Translations under genes and position numbers: made by a program
The notes under the pieces: generated by a model
What the model was told of the DNA's origin: nothing
Database searches by the model: none
Seen by the model: only the letters and a program-made list of their open reading frames with translations
Part shown: positions 43,495-52,258 of the stretch, piece by piece
Position numbering within the stretch: position 1 is the stretch's first letter
Layout of the letters: each line of letters begins with the position of its first letter
NCBI RefSeq assembly: GCF_025420585.1
Contig: NZ_JAOEGB010000007.1
Coordinates: 62,001 to 126,000 of the forward strand
Source of the DNA: Planotetraspora sp. A-T 1434
GTDB lineage: Bacteria; Actinomycetota; Actinomycetes; Streptosporangiales; Streptosporangiaceae
Reading direction: 5' to 3'
DNA length: 64,000 nucleotides

Positions 43495-44400
43495 GTGAAA
43501 AGCTGGCTGTACCGCGCCGATGTGAAGGCGTCGCCGTACCTCTACATCTCCCCGTTCTTCCTGGTGTTCGGCGCACTCGGCGTGTTTCCGCTGCTCTACA
43601 CGGCATGGGTCTCGCTCCACAAGTGGAGCCTCCTGTCGGAGCAGCACACCTTCGTGGGCATCGACAACTACACACACCTGCTCCACGACTCGTTCTTCTG
43701 GAACGCCCTGGGCAACACGGTCTCCATCTGGGTGCTGTCCACGGTGCCGCAGTTGGTGCTCGCGCTGCTGCTGGCGCACATCCTCAACAACCGCCTGCGC
43801 GGCGAGACCATCTGGCGCACCGGCCTCCTGCTGCCCAACCTCGCCAGCGTCGCCGCCGTCGCGATCATCTTCGGTCAGCTCTTCGGGCGCGACTTCGGCC
43901 TGATCAACTGGGTGCTCGGCCTGGCGGGCGGCGGCCACATCGACTGGCACGCGGGCACGGCGACCTCGCAGCTCGCAATCTCGATAATGATCATCTGGCG
44001 CTGGACCGGCTACAACGCGCTGATCTACCTCGCCGCCATGCAGGCTGTGCCCGATTCGCTGCACGAGGCGGCCATCATCGACGGCGCCAGCTCACTGCAG
44101 CGCCTCCGCAAGATCACCATTCCCGCGATCCGGCCGACCATCATCTTCACGGTGATCGTGTCGACGATCGGCGGGATGCAGGTCTTCACCGAGCCTCTGC
44201 TGTTCGGAGCCGGAAGCAACTCACTCACCGGCGGCTCCGACCGGCAGTTCCAGACCCTGTCGCTATACCTGTACGAAGTCGGGTTCGGCCGATACGACTT
44301 CGGCTACGCCTCCGCGACCGCCTGGATGATGTTCCTGGTGATCGCGCTGGCCGCCATCGGCAACTACCTGCTCACGCGACGCATCCGGAGGGCAGGATGA
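43495..44400 (+). CDS. Sugar ABC transporter permease (MalF type)
   Basis: 301 residues, six membrane segments, EAA loop SLHEAAIIDGASSLQRLRKI followed by TIPAIRPTI. GTG at 43495 chosen because AAGGAG lies 6 nt upstream; an ATG 11 codons earlier (43462) is in frame but lies within the stem-loop. Overlaps the next permease by 4 bp (ATGA). No ATPase gene is adjacent, as is usual for actinobacterial sugar importers that share MsiK. Confidence 0.92.
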   Translation: MKSWLYRADVKASPYLYISPFFLVFGALGVFPLLYTAWVSLHKWSLLSEQHTFVGIDNYTHLLHDSFFWNALGNTVSIWVLSTVPQLVLALLLAHILNNRLRGETIWRTGLLLPNLASVAAVAIIFGQLFGRDFGLINWVLGLAGGGHIDWHAGTATSQLAISIMIIWRWTGYNALIYLAAMQAVPDSLHEAAIIDGASSLQRLRKITIPAIRPTIIFTVIVSTIGGMQVFTEPLLFGAGSNSLTGGSDRQFQTLSLYLYEVGFGRYDFGYASATAWMMFLVIALAAIGNYLLTRRIRRAG

Positions 44401-45284
44401 CCGCCACGCTCACCCGCACGCCGACTTCGACCGCGGGCAGCCGTCTCAGCCGGCTCCGCCGCGTTCGCCGCCTACGGCCCGGCCCGCTCACCTACCTCAC
44501 CCTGACCGCGTTCGTGTTCTTCTCCGCGTTCCCGCTGTACTGGAGCGTGGTCGTCGCCTCGCGGGACAACTCCGTCCTCGGCCGGGTCCCCCCGCCGCTC
44601 TTCCCCGGCGACCAGCTCATCGCGAACCTCCGCCGGGTGTTCGACACGGTGCCGTTCGGCCTGGCCATGGTGAACTCGCTGATCGTGTCCTCGGTGATCA
44701 CGTTCAGCGTCGTGCTGTTCTCCACGCTCGCCGGGTTCGCCTTCGCGAAGCTGCGCTTCCGCGGCCGTCCGGGACTGTACGTCGCGGTCATCGCCACAAT
44801 GATGGTCCCGACCCAGCTCGGCATCATCCCGCTCTACATGCTGATGGCCAAGCTGGAGCTCATCGACAGCTTGTACGCCGTCATCGCGCCCAACCTGGTC
44901 AGCGCGTTCGGCGTGTTCTTCATGACGCAGTACCTCACCGCGGCTCTGCCGACGGAGCTCCTGGAGGCCGGTCGCGTCGACGGCGCCACCACGATCAGGC
45001 TGTTCTGGCACGTCGTGCTGCCGGTGGCCCGGCCCGCCGCGGCGGTCCTCGGCATGCTCACCTTCATGAACGCGTGGAACGACTTCTTCTGGCCGCTGGT
45101 CGTCCTCACGCCGGAGAACCCGACCGTGCAGGTGCTGCTGTCGAGCATCGCCAGCGGCTACTTCACCGACTACTCACTGACCCTGACCGGCACCGCACTG
45201 GCGACCCTGCCGTTGATCCTCGTGCTCGCGGTGCTGGGCAAGCAACTGATCCGTGGAATCATGCAAGGAGCTGTTAAGGGATGA
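44397..45284 (+). CDS. Sugar ABC transporter permease (MalG type)
   Basis: 295 residues. A basic N-terminal tail is followed by six membrane segments, with the EAA loop LPTELLEAGRVDGATTIRLF and then HVVLPVARP. Start overlaps the MalF-type stop, and its stop overlaps the GH1 start (both ATGA), so the operon is tightly coupled. Confidence 0.93.
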   Translation: MTATLTRTPTSTAGSRLSRLRRVRRLRPGPLTYLTLTAFVFFSAFPLYWSVVVASRDNSVLGRVPPPLFPGDQLIANLRRVFDTVPFGLAMVNSLIVSSVITFSVVLFSTLAGFAFAKLRFRGRPGLYVAVIATMMVPTQLGIIPLYMLMAKLELIDSLYAVIAPNLVSAFGVFFMTQYLTAALPTELLEAGRVDGATTIRLFWHVVLPVARPAAAVLGMLTFMNAWNDFFWPLVVLTPENPTVQVLLSSIASGYFTDYSLTLTGTALATLPLILVLAVLGKQLIRGIMQGAVKG

Positions 45285-46663
45285 CTCAGACTGACGACCG
45301 CACCGCGACCGGGCTGGCTTTCCCGGCCGGTTTCCGATGGGGTGTGGCGACCGCGTCCTACCAGATCGAAGGTGCGGCCTCCGAGGACGGCCGGACACCC
45401 TCGATTTGGGACACCTTTGCGAGAACCCCGGGCCGTGTCCATCTCGGGCAGACCGGTGACGTCGCCTGTGACCACTATCACCGCTATGCCGACGACGTGG
45501 CGCTCATGCGAGACCTGGGGGTGGGCACCTATCGCTTCTCGGTGGCCTGGCCGCGGATCAAGCCGGACGGCACCGGGCCGGTGAACACCCGTGGCCTTGA
45601 CTTCTACGACCGGCTCGTCGACGCCCTCCTGAACGCCGGCATCGACCCCATGGCCACGCTGTACCACTGGGACCTGCCGCAGATCCTGGAGGACCGGGGC
45701 GGCTGGACGAACCGGGATGTGGCCTACCACTTCGCCGACTACGCGAGCGCCGTGTACGCGCGTCTCGGCGACCGCGTCCGCACGTGGACGACGCTCAACG
45801 AGCCGTGGTGCTCCTCGTTCCTCGGCTACTCCAGCGCCGACCACGCGCCGGGCCGTACGGATCCGGGGGCGGCCTTCCTCGCGGTGCACCACCTGCTGCT
45901 CGGGCACGGGCTGGCGGCCCACGAGCTGCGCGCCGCGGGCGCGCAGGAGGTGTCCGTCACGGTCAACCTGAGCCCGGTGACCCCCCGCGACGCGGCCGAC
46001 CAGCACGACGTGGCCGCGGCCCAGCTCGTGGACGGCCTGCACAACCGGATCTTCCTCGACCCGATCCTGCGCGGGCGCTACCCGGCGGACATGCTGGAGC
46101 TGGTGGCCCGCTTCGCCGGCCTGGGCCACATCTCCGACGGAGACGACGCGGTCATCGCGGCCCCGATCGACTTCCTCGGCGTCAACTACTACGCCCCGAC
46201 CCACGTTGCGGCCAAGGTCGGCGCCCCGGCGACGGCCAAGTTCCCCGGCTCGGAAGGGGTCATCTTCCCCGACCAGCCCCTGCCGGTGACCGGCATGGGG
46301 TGGCCCATCGAGGCCGACGGCCTGCGCCGCCTCCTCGTACGGCTCGCGGCGGATTACCCGTCGACCCCGTTGCTGATCACGGAGAACGGGGCGTCGTTCC
46401 CGGACTTCGCCGACAACGGCCGGGTGGCCGACGACGACCGCATCGACTACCTGCGCACCCACCTGATCGCCGCCCACCAGGCGATCCAGGAGGGAGTCGA
46501 CCTCCGCGGCTACCTGGCGTGGTCGCTGATGGACAACTTCGAATGGGCCTACGGCTACGAGAAGCGGTTCGGCCTGGTCCACGTCGACTACGCGACCCAG
46601 GAGCGCCTGCCCAAGGACAGCGCCCTGTGGTTCCGCGAGGTCATCGCGAGGAACGCGGTCTGA
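45281..46663 (+). CDS. GH1 beta-glucosidase
   Basis: 460 residues, no signal peptide, so intracellular. Acid/base Glu in TWTTLNEPWCSS and nucleophile Glu in LLITENGASFPD; WGVATASYQIEGA at the N-terminus and YLAWSLMDNFEWAYGYEKRF at the C-terminus are family signatures. It would cleave imported oligosaccharides to glucose. Translationally coupled to the importer genes. Confidence 0.95.
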   Translation: MTQTDDRTATGLAFPAGFRWGVATASYQIEGAASEDGRTPSIWDTFARTPGRVHLGQTGDVACDHYHRYADDVALMRDLGVGTYRFSVAWPRIKPDGTGPVNTRGLDFYDRLVDALLNAGIDPMATLYHWDLPQILEDRGGWTNRDVAYHFADYASAVYARLGDRVRTWTTLNEPWCSSFLGYSSADHAPGRTDPGAAFLAVHHLLLGHGLAAHELRAAGAQEVSVTVNLSPVTPRDAADQHDVAAAQLVDGLHNRIFLDPILRGRYPADMLELVARFAGLGHISDGDDAVIAAPIDFLGVNYYAPTHVAAKVGAPATAKFPGSEGVIFPDQPLPVTGMGWPIEADGLRRLLVRLAADYPSTPLLITENGASFPDFADNGRVADDDRIDYLRTHLIAAHQAIQEGVDLRGYLAWSLMDNFEWAYGYEKRFGLVHVDYATQERLPKDSALWFREVIARNAV

Positions 46664-46669
46664 CCTGCG

Positions 46670-46895
46670 GCGTTACCGGCTGGCCCACAGCGGGCCGCGC
46701 AGCGTGAGCTCGTGCACGGCCGGATCCTGGAGATCCGCCAGCCGGTGACCGGCTCATTGGCGTGCGCACGCCGCCGGTGACCAGCCTGGCCTCCTCCGCG
46801 ATCGAGGGCTCGACGATCCGCCGGTGCACCCTGTCCCGCAGGGCCTCGGCCCTCCTGGTCACGGCCTCCACACAGCGGTCCGCGACCGATCTCAC
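46670..46895 (-). pseudogene. Possible decayed gene fragment of unknown family
   Basis: Minus-strand frame pieces read RCVEAVTRRAEALRDRVHRR, then IVEPSIAEEARLVTGG, and, after a frame change, GHRLADLQDPAVHELTLRGP ending LWASR plus stop. Both look like coding sequence but no complete frame joins them. I do not recognise the family. The 277-bp space between GH1 and the ROK pair holds nothing else I can name. Confidence 0.3.
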
Positions 46896-46940
46896 CAGAT
46901 CATTTCCAGTCTTAATACAGAAAGAAAAATAAGCGGGGCG

Positions 46941-48176
46941 TCAGCAGGCGGAGATGGCGCGGGGGCTGCCGCCCGCGGCCAGGAAGTCGGCGATCGGCAG
47001 CGTGGCCGCCCCCAGAGCCACCGCGTCCCGGCCGAGCTGGCCGGGCTCGATCTTGACCTTGGCGTAGGCGTGGGGCAGCGCGTGCCGCCGCGCGGCGTCC
47101 CGTACGGCGGGCAGGATCTCCGGGGCCAGCAGCGCGCCGGCCCACCCGGAAAGGATCACCCGCTCGGGGCTGAGCACGTTGACGAGGTTGGCGATGCCGA
47201 CGCCGAGGTATTCCGCCGCGTCGTCGAGGGCGTCCCGCGCCGCGCCGCCGTCGCGAGAGCGCGCCACGAGTTCGGCCAGCCCGCCCTCCAGATCCGTCGC
47301 GACCAGCGGCGTGCTGGAGCGGCGGCTCCGGTAGTCGGCCAGGATGGCCTCGGCCCCGACGTACGCCTCCAGGCACCCCCGCGAGCCGCACCGGCAGGGC
47401 TGACCCCGCACCACGATGACGGTGTGCCCCCACTCGCTGGCCATATTGCTGGCGCCGTGGAACGGGTTGGAGCCTGTGGTCAGCGCGGCGCCGAGCCCCG
47501 CGCCGAGCAGGGCCACGACCGCCTGCCCGGATCCGCGTCCCGCCCCCCGCCACATCTCGGCCTGGCCCAACGTCCGCGCGCAGTTGTCGATGTGGAGCGG
47601 CGCGTGGATCTCCCGCCGCAGCGTCTCGGCGAGGGGAACGTCGGACCAGCCGAGGATCGGGGCGTGGACCAGGCTGCTCGGCGAGGGTTCCACCGCGCCC
47701 GGCACGCCGACTCCGACGCCGAGCAGCCCGTGCGGGTCCACCCCGACCTGCTGGCAGACCTCCCGCACGCCGGCGATGACCAGCCGCGCCACCAGTCCGG
47801 GCTCGAACTCCTCGGACCCGATGGCGTACGACGCGGTGGCCACGGTGGACAGGGCTCCGTCGAAGAGCCCGACCTTGACGCAGGTCTCGCCGATGTCGAC
47901 CCCGGCGACGTGGCCGAGGCCGGGGCGGATGGCGAGAAGCTTGTGCGGACGCCCGCCGCCGGAGTCGACGGACCCGGCCTCCGCTACGAGGCCGTCGTCC
48001 AGCAGATCGGTCACGACGTTGCTGATGGTGGCCGCGCTCAGGCCGGTGGCCCGGGCCAGCTCCAACCTGCTCGCGGGACCTTCGACATAGAGATGCGAGA
48101 GCACCATCGACCGGTTGTGGCGGCGCAGACCACGGGTTGTCGTCTGGGTCGTCGTCTGCCGGATCGCTTGCGTCAC
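46941..48176 (-). CDS. ROK-family transcriptional regulator (second of tandem pair)
   Basis: 411 residues. Winged helix about 18-75 (SRLELARATGLSAATISNVV), then ROK domain: HVAGVDIGETCVKVGLFDGA, PLHIDNCARTLGQAEMWRGA, the Zn-site His in MASEWGHTVIVVRGQP and the cysteines in CRCGSRGCLEAYVGAEAI. GTG at 48176 overlaps the stop of the other ROK gene (GTGA), so both are made from one message. Longer open frames through this region are shadows of the upstream ROK gene. Confidence 0.9.
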   Translation of the reverse strand: MTQAIRQTTTQTTTRGLRRHNRSMVLSHLYVEGPASRLELARATGLSAATISNVVTDLLDDGLVAEAGSVDSGGGRPHKLLAIRPGLGHVAGVDIGETCVKVGLFDGALSTVATASYAIGSEEFEPGLVARLVIAGVREVCQQVGVDPHGLLGVGVGVPGAVEPSPSSLVHAPILGWSDVPLAETLRREIHAPLHIDNCARTLGQAEMWRGAGRGSGQAVVALLGAGLGAALTTGSNPFHGASNMASEWGHTVIVVRGQPCRCGSRGCLEAYVGAEAILADYRSRRSSTPLVATDLEGGLAELVARSRDGGAARDALDDAAEYLGVGIANLVNVLSPERVILSGWAGALLAPEILPAVRDAARRHALPHAYAKVKIEPGQLGRDAVALGAATLPIADFLAAGGSPRAISAC

Positions 48177-49390
48177 GTCAGTGAGTGTGCCAGCCCGGCC
48201 GCCGGGCGGGCGGCGCGGCCGTCCTGGCCCGAGACGAGGAAGTCCTCGACGACCAGGGTGGCCGCGCCGAGGGCGACCGCCTCCGGGCCGAGCGCGCCGA
48301 CCTGGATGGACGCCTGGGAGAAGGGCCTCGGGAGGGAGTTGCGCTCGGCGGCCTCCCGGATCTCGGTCAGGAACTCCCGTCCGAGGAGATGCCCCGCCCA
48401 GCCGCCCAGGATGATCCGCTCGGGATTGAACAGGTTGATGAGGTTGCCCAGCCCGGCCCCGAGATGGCGGACGGCCTCCTCCAGCACCGGACGAGCCCCC
48501 GGGTCCGCGACCAGCGCCGCGAGAGCGCTCTCTTCGTCCACGGTCGCCAGGTCGGCGCCGGCCTGCGCCAGGATCGCCTCGGCGCCGACATACGCCTCCA
48601 GGCACCCCTTGTGCCCGCAGCGGCACGGCCGCCCGTCGAGGGCGATCGTGGTGTGACCCCACTCCCCCGCGCTGCTGGCCACGCCGCGATAGGTCACGCC
48701 GTCGGTGATGATGCTCGCTCCGATGCCCGAGCCGATGAGGGTCATGACCATGTGCCTGGCGCCCTGGCCCGCTCCGAACCAGAGCTCGGCCTGACCCATG
48801 GTCTTCGCGCCGTTGTCCACGAACACCGGGATCGAGGTGCTCTCGCGGACCAAGGCCCGCAGCGGCACGCCGTCCCAGCCGAACGCGTTGGCGTGAATCA
48901 GCAGATCGGGGCCCTGCTCGACGACGCCGGGCACCCCGATGCCCATGCCGAGCACGTCGGACTCGTCGATCCCCGCGTCGGCGAGGACCGTCTTCAGCCC
49001 CTCGACGATGTGGCGGACGACCACGCCGGGCTCGTGGTGGCCGGGGTCGAGGGCGTACTCCCTGGAGGCCTTCCGCGTCATCGCCAGGTCGAACAGCTCG
49101 ACGCGGACGCGCGTCTCGCCGACGTCCACACCTAGAACGTTCCCATACGACGGGTCGACCCTGAGCATGATCCGCGGACGCCCGCCGTCGGAGTCGACGG
49201 CCCCTGCCTCCACCACGATGCCGTCCGCGATGAGGTCGCCGATCACGTTGCTCACCGTCGCCGGGCTCAGCCCCGTGACCTGGGCCAGCTCCAGCCTGCT
49301 CAGCTCTTTGGCGAAATAGAGCGTCCACAGGAGCACTGACCGGTTACCCCTCCGCACGTCGCGGAGCGTTCCCCTCTTCGGACGGCCCAT
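48173..49390 (-). CDS. ROK-family transcriptional regulator (first of tandem pair)
   Basis: 405 residues. Winged helix about 20-75 (SRLELAQVTGLSPATVSNVI), ROK domain with VLGVDVGETRVRVELFDLAM, PVFVDNGAKTMGQAELWFGA, Zn-site His in SSAGEWGHTTIALDGRP and cysteines CRCGHKGCLEAYVGAEAILA. It resembles the ROK at 38.7 kb closely. The AT-rich stretch just upstream (GATTAATTCAAATGTTATTC, 49404-49423) is a candidate promoter/operator in otherwise GC-rich DNA. Confidence 0.91.
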   Translation of the reverse strand: MGRPKRGTLRDVRRGNRSVLLWTLYFAKELSRLELAQVTGLSPATVSNVIGDLIADGIVVEAGAVDSDGGRPRIMLRVDPSYGNVLGVDVGETRVRVELFDLAMTRKASREYALDPGHHEPGVVVRHIVEGLKTVLADAGIDESDVLGMGIGVPGVVEQGPDLLIHANAFGWDGVPLRALVRESTSIPVFVDNGAKTMGQAELWFGAGQGARHMVMTLIGSGIGASIITDGVTYRGVASSAGEWGHTTIALDGRPCRCGHKGCLEAYVGAEAILAQAGADLATVDEESALAALVADPGARPVLEEAVRHLGAGLGNLINLFNPERIILGGWAGHLLGREFLTEIREAAERNSLPRPFSQASIQVGALGPEAVALGAATLVVEDFLVSGQDGRAARPAAGLAHSLT

Positions 49391-49606
49391 CGCTACTCCC
49401 CCCGCGATTAATTCAAATGTTATTCCAACCTATCCCGTAGGTTTCGTGCGCGCGCGGCTCACCAGGCACAGTGACGGACTCGAGACCGTCCGGCGACCAC
49501 CCCGTTGCCGCCGCCGCTCCCCTCCGGGGCGGATCCGTCTCGCTCCTCCCAAGGTGCAGACTTTCTGGAACGGGTAGGCATAGCCCCGAGAGAGGAAGTG
49601 GCCGCC

Positions 49607-50764
49607 ATGGCGGACGAGAGCCCCACTGTGAAGGGGGCACCCCCGGCCCGAGCCGCCACGCCGGAGGCAGGGGGAAAGAAGGAGCAGGGCGCCGTCGCCG
49701 AGGATGACCGGCCGTTCGGGCGGCCGGGCCGGCCGTTCAACCGGCGGTCCCCGTTCTTCATCGGGATGACGGCCGCGGCCGGGGTCGCCGTCACGTACGC
49801 CGCGATCCAGCTCGTGATCAGCGCCCGTGACGTTCTCGTGCTGATCGGGCTGGCGCTGTTCCTGGCGATCGGGCTCAACCCCGCGGTGGAGTGGCTGGTG
49901 CGCAAGGGCCTGCCGCGCTGGGCGGCGGTCAGTGTGATCATCGTGACGACGCTGGCGCTGGTGGGCGGCTTCCTGGCGCTGGCCATCCCCGCCCTCGTCG
50001 AGCAGGGCAGCCAGTTCGCGGCGCAACTGCCGGAGTACGCGCGCAGCATGCAGGATCACCATTCCCTTCTGGGGAGCCTCAACGAGCGCTTTCACCTGCA
50101 ACAGCGCCTGACCGAGCTCACTTCGGGAGGCGGGACCGGGATCTCCCTCGCCACCGGAATTCTGGGCGCCGGCCGGATCGTCCTGAGCACCGCCGCGGCC
50201 TTCTTCGTGGTCTGCGTCCTCATGGTGTACTTCCTCGCCGACCTGCCGCGCATCACCAAGACGCTCTACCGGTGCGTGCCGTACTCACGGCGAGCCCGGG
50301 TCACCCTCATCACCGACGAGATCCTGACGAAGGTCGGCGCGTACGTGCTGGGCAACCTGATCACGTCGGTGATCGCGGGTGTCGCCACGTTCGTCTGGCT
50401 GGAAATCTTCGGCGTGCCGTACGCCGTGCTGCTGGGGATCTTCGTCGCGCTGGTCGATCTCATCCCGGTGGTGGGCTCCTCGATCGGCGGGCTGATCGTC
50501 TGCCTCGTGGCGCTCACGGTCTCCGTGCCCGTGGCGCTCGCCACGCTGGGGTTCTACGTGGCCTACCGGTTCGTGGAGGACTACCTGATCGTCCCCAAGG
50601 TCATGGGCAAGGCGGTGGAGGTGCCCGGCGTGGTCACCGTCCTGGCCGTGCTCATCGGCGGCACGCTGCTGGGCATGATCGGCGCCCTCATCGCCATCCC
50701 CGTCGCGGCCGCCGTACGGCTGTTCCTCCGGGAGATCGCCTTCCCCCGCCTGGACAGATCATGA
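49607..50764 (+). CDS. AI-2E-family permease
   Basis: 385 residues with about eight membrane segments. DUF20/AI-2E signatures: GLALFLAIGLNPAVEWLVRK, VYFLADLPRITKTLYRCVP, VPYAVLLGIFVALVDLIPVV, GSSIGG, VEVPGVVTVLAVLIGGTLLG. Family members are exporters or antiporters of varied or unknown substrate. A disordered charged N-terminal tail of about 45 residues precedes the first span. ATG at 49607 with GAGGAAG upstream; the frame is open 34 codons earlier. Confidence 0.9.
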   Translation: MADESPTVKGAPPARAATPEAGGKKEQGAVAEDDRPFGRPGRPFNRRSPFFIGMTAAAGVAVTYAAIQLVISARDVLVLIGLALFLAIGLNPAVEWLVRKGLPRWAAVSVIIVTTLALVGGFLALAIPALVEQGSQFAAQLPEYARSMQDHHSLLGSLNERFHLQQRLTELTSGGGTGISLATGILGAGRIVLSTAAAFFVVCVLMVYFLADLPRITKTLYRCVPYSRRARVTLITDEILTKVGAYVLGNLITSVIAGVATFVWLEIFGVPYAVLLGIFVALVDLIPVVGSSIGGLIVCLVALTVSVPVALATLGFYVAYRFVEDYLIVPKVMGKAVEVPGVVTVLAVLIGGTLLGMIGALIAIPVAAAVRLFLREIAFPRLDRS

Positions 50765-50786
50765 CGGACGCCCGAACCTGGGAGCC

Positions 50787-51137
50787 ATGGGAATCATGGA
50801 GACGATAGGCCAGGTCCAGACCGGCGCGACCGTGAAGCGCGTCTTCGGAGAGCCGATCACCCAGGACGGTGTGACGGTCATCCCGGTCGCCAAGGTGAGC
50901 GGGGGCGGCGGAGGAGGCAGCGGCAAGCAGGAGGGCGGCCGTCCCGGAGAGGGATCCGGGGGCGGCTTCGGCCTCAGGGCCACCCCGGTCGGAGTGTTCG
51001 TCATCAAGGACGGCGCGGTCCGCTGGGAGCCGGTGGTCAACCTCGACCGGGTCATCCTGGGCGGCCAGATCATCGCCATCGCGGCGCTGCTCACCGCGCG
51101 CACGATCGCGCGCCTGCGAGCCAAGCGGAAGCGGTGA
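50787..51137 (+). CDS. GerW/YtfJ-like sporulation family protein
   Basis: 116 residues. TVKRVFGEPITQDGVTVIPV, VAKVSGGGGGGSGK, GFGLRATPVGVFVIKDGAVR and a C-terminal hydrophobic helix followed by a basic tail match the GerW (YtfJ) family, linked to spore germination in Bacillus and widespread in actinobacteria. It follows the AI-2E gene by 22 bp and may be co-transcribed. A second in-frame ATG lies three codons on. Confidence 0.88.
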   Translation: MGIMETIGQVQTGATVKRVFGEPITQDGVTVIPVAKVSGGGGGGSGKQEGGRPGEGSGGGFGLRATPVGVFVIKDGAVRWEPVVNLDRVILGGQIIAIAALLTARTIARLRAKRKR

Positions 51138-51240
51138 CCACCCGGCCAGACGGGATGACCCTATGGTCGACACCGCTTGAGCCGCGTATTGCCATGTCGC
51201 CGGTAACGTGACTCCCACTCGCGAGAGAGGGGAGCTCGCC

Positions 51241-51735
51241 ATGTCCGATGCCGAGACTGTCGTGGGCCGGATGATAAACGCGCTCAACGAACACGACCTC
51301 GACCGGGCCATGCGGTTCTTCAGTGGTGACGTCGTCGGCGTGGGCCCAGGAGGCCAGGCCGAGGGCCACGCGGAGGTCGCCTCCTACTACACCGCTTTCG
51401 TCGACGCCTTCCCCGACGTACGGATGACCGTCTGGAGCACCGTGGCCCGTGACGACCTCGTGGTGGTCGAAGGGATGTACACCGGGACCCATCGGGGACC
51501 CGTGCTGCTGCCCGGAGGCGGAAGCATCGAGGCGACCGGCCAGGGCATCAGCCTGCGCGCCTGCGTGGCCTTCACCGTGAAAGACGACCAGATCGTGAGC
51601 TACCAGAGCTACTACGACCAGTTGGAGCTGTTCGCCCGCCTCGGCGCGAAGCTCGTTCCCGCTATTGACGGACCCTGCTGCAACACTTCCCCGCATGGGA
51701 GTGTTCTGCGACTATTTCAGCGCCGCCGCCGATGA
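51241..51735 (+). CDS. SnoaL-like (NTF2-fold) protein with altered C-terminus
   Basis: 164 residues. Residues 1-130 fit the SnoaL-like polyketide cyclase/steroid isomerase fold (VVGRMINALNEHDLDRAMRF, YYTAFVDAFPDVRMTVWST, VEGMYTGTHRGPVLLPGG). The last 25 residues (about from PAIDGPCCN) have no family character and overlap the next gene by 41 bp, so the original stop may have been lost. ATG preceded by GGGGAG. Enzymatic role unknown. Confidence 0.8.
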   Translation: MSDAETVVGRMINALNEHDLDRAMRFFSGDVVGVGPGGQAEGHAEVASYYTAFVDAFPDVRMTVWSTVARDDLVVVEGMYTGTHRGPVLLPGGGSIEATGQGISLRACVAFTVKDDQIVSYQSYYDQLELFARLGAKLVPAIDGPCCNTSPHGSVLRLFQRRRR

Positions 51736-52156
51736 GGACGCCGCCGCTGTCCACGCCTGGCCCGCCGGTCCCACCTGCCCGCCCGACAACGTCGGCGCCA
51801 AGGACACCGTGGAGCTCAAAGGCATCGACCCGGTCGTCATGATGGGAACCCTTGAGGCGCTTCTCACCGGTCTCCCCTACGACCAACTCGTCGACCGGCC
51901 GAGACACGGCGCGGTGCTGAGAGACAACGAAGACGGTGGTGGCGGCATCCTGACCATCACCGACGAGTTCACCGCCGCTCTTGCCGCGGCGACCGATGAG
52001 CGAATCCGCACGGTAGCGGAGCCATGGTCCCAGACGGAGGAGTTCTGGGGGCGCGGCGATCCCGCCGAGCTGGCTGAGCTGCTCCAGGACCTGCGTGATC
52101 TGGCCGTACGGACCATCCGGGACGGCCACCGCCTGTACTGCTGGTGGTCCCTCTAA
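51695..52156 (+). CDS. DUF1877-like protein of unknown function
   Basis: 153 residues. MGVFCDYFSAAADEDAAAVH at the start and TEEFWGRGDPAELAELLQDL followed by LAVRTIRDGHRLYCWWSL at the end resemble actinobacterial DUF1877-type proteins. No catalytic motif is evident. ATG at 51695 lies within the tail of the SnoaL-like gene and has no clear Shine-Dalgarno sequence; the frame is open 10 codons earlier. Confidence 0.7.
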   Translation: MGVFCDYFSAAADEDAAAVHAWPAGPTCPPDNVGAKDTVELKGIDPVVMMGTLEALLTGLPYDQLVDRPRHGAVLRDNEDGGGGILTITDEFTAALAAATDERIRTVAEPWSQTEEFWGRGDPAELAELLQDLRDLAVRTIRDGHRLYCWWSL

Positions 52157-52255
52157 GACGGATCGCCGACGAGCGTCTCCCGCAGGTGGTCGGTCACCTC
52201 CGCAGCACGCGCCCGCGTGAATCCCCAGCGTATGACGTACGGCTCGGCGGGATGA
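52156..52255 (-). pseudogene. Possible gene tail without a start
   Basis: Minus strand reads NHPAEPYVIRWGFTRARAAE, then VTDHLRETLVGDPS and a TAG stop. It has the look of a conserved C-terminus but there is no start codon and nothing upstream in frame (that side is the Pro-rich gene). I do not know the family. Confidence 0.3.
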
Positions 52256-52258
52256 TTT

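Noticed and set aside
46941-49328. A 795-residue frame suggesting a double ROK fusion
   Set aside because: Its first half is an out-of-frame reading of the upstream ROK gene; two separate ROK genes overlap by GTGA.
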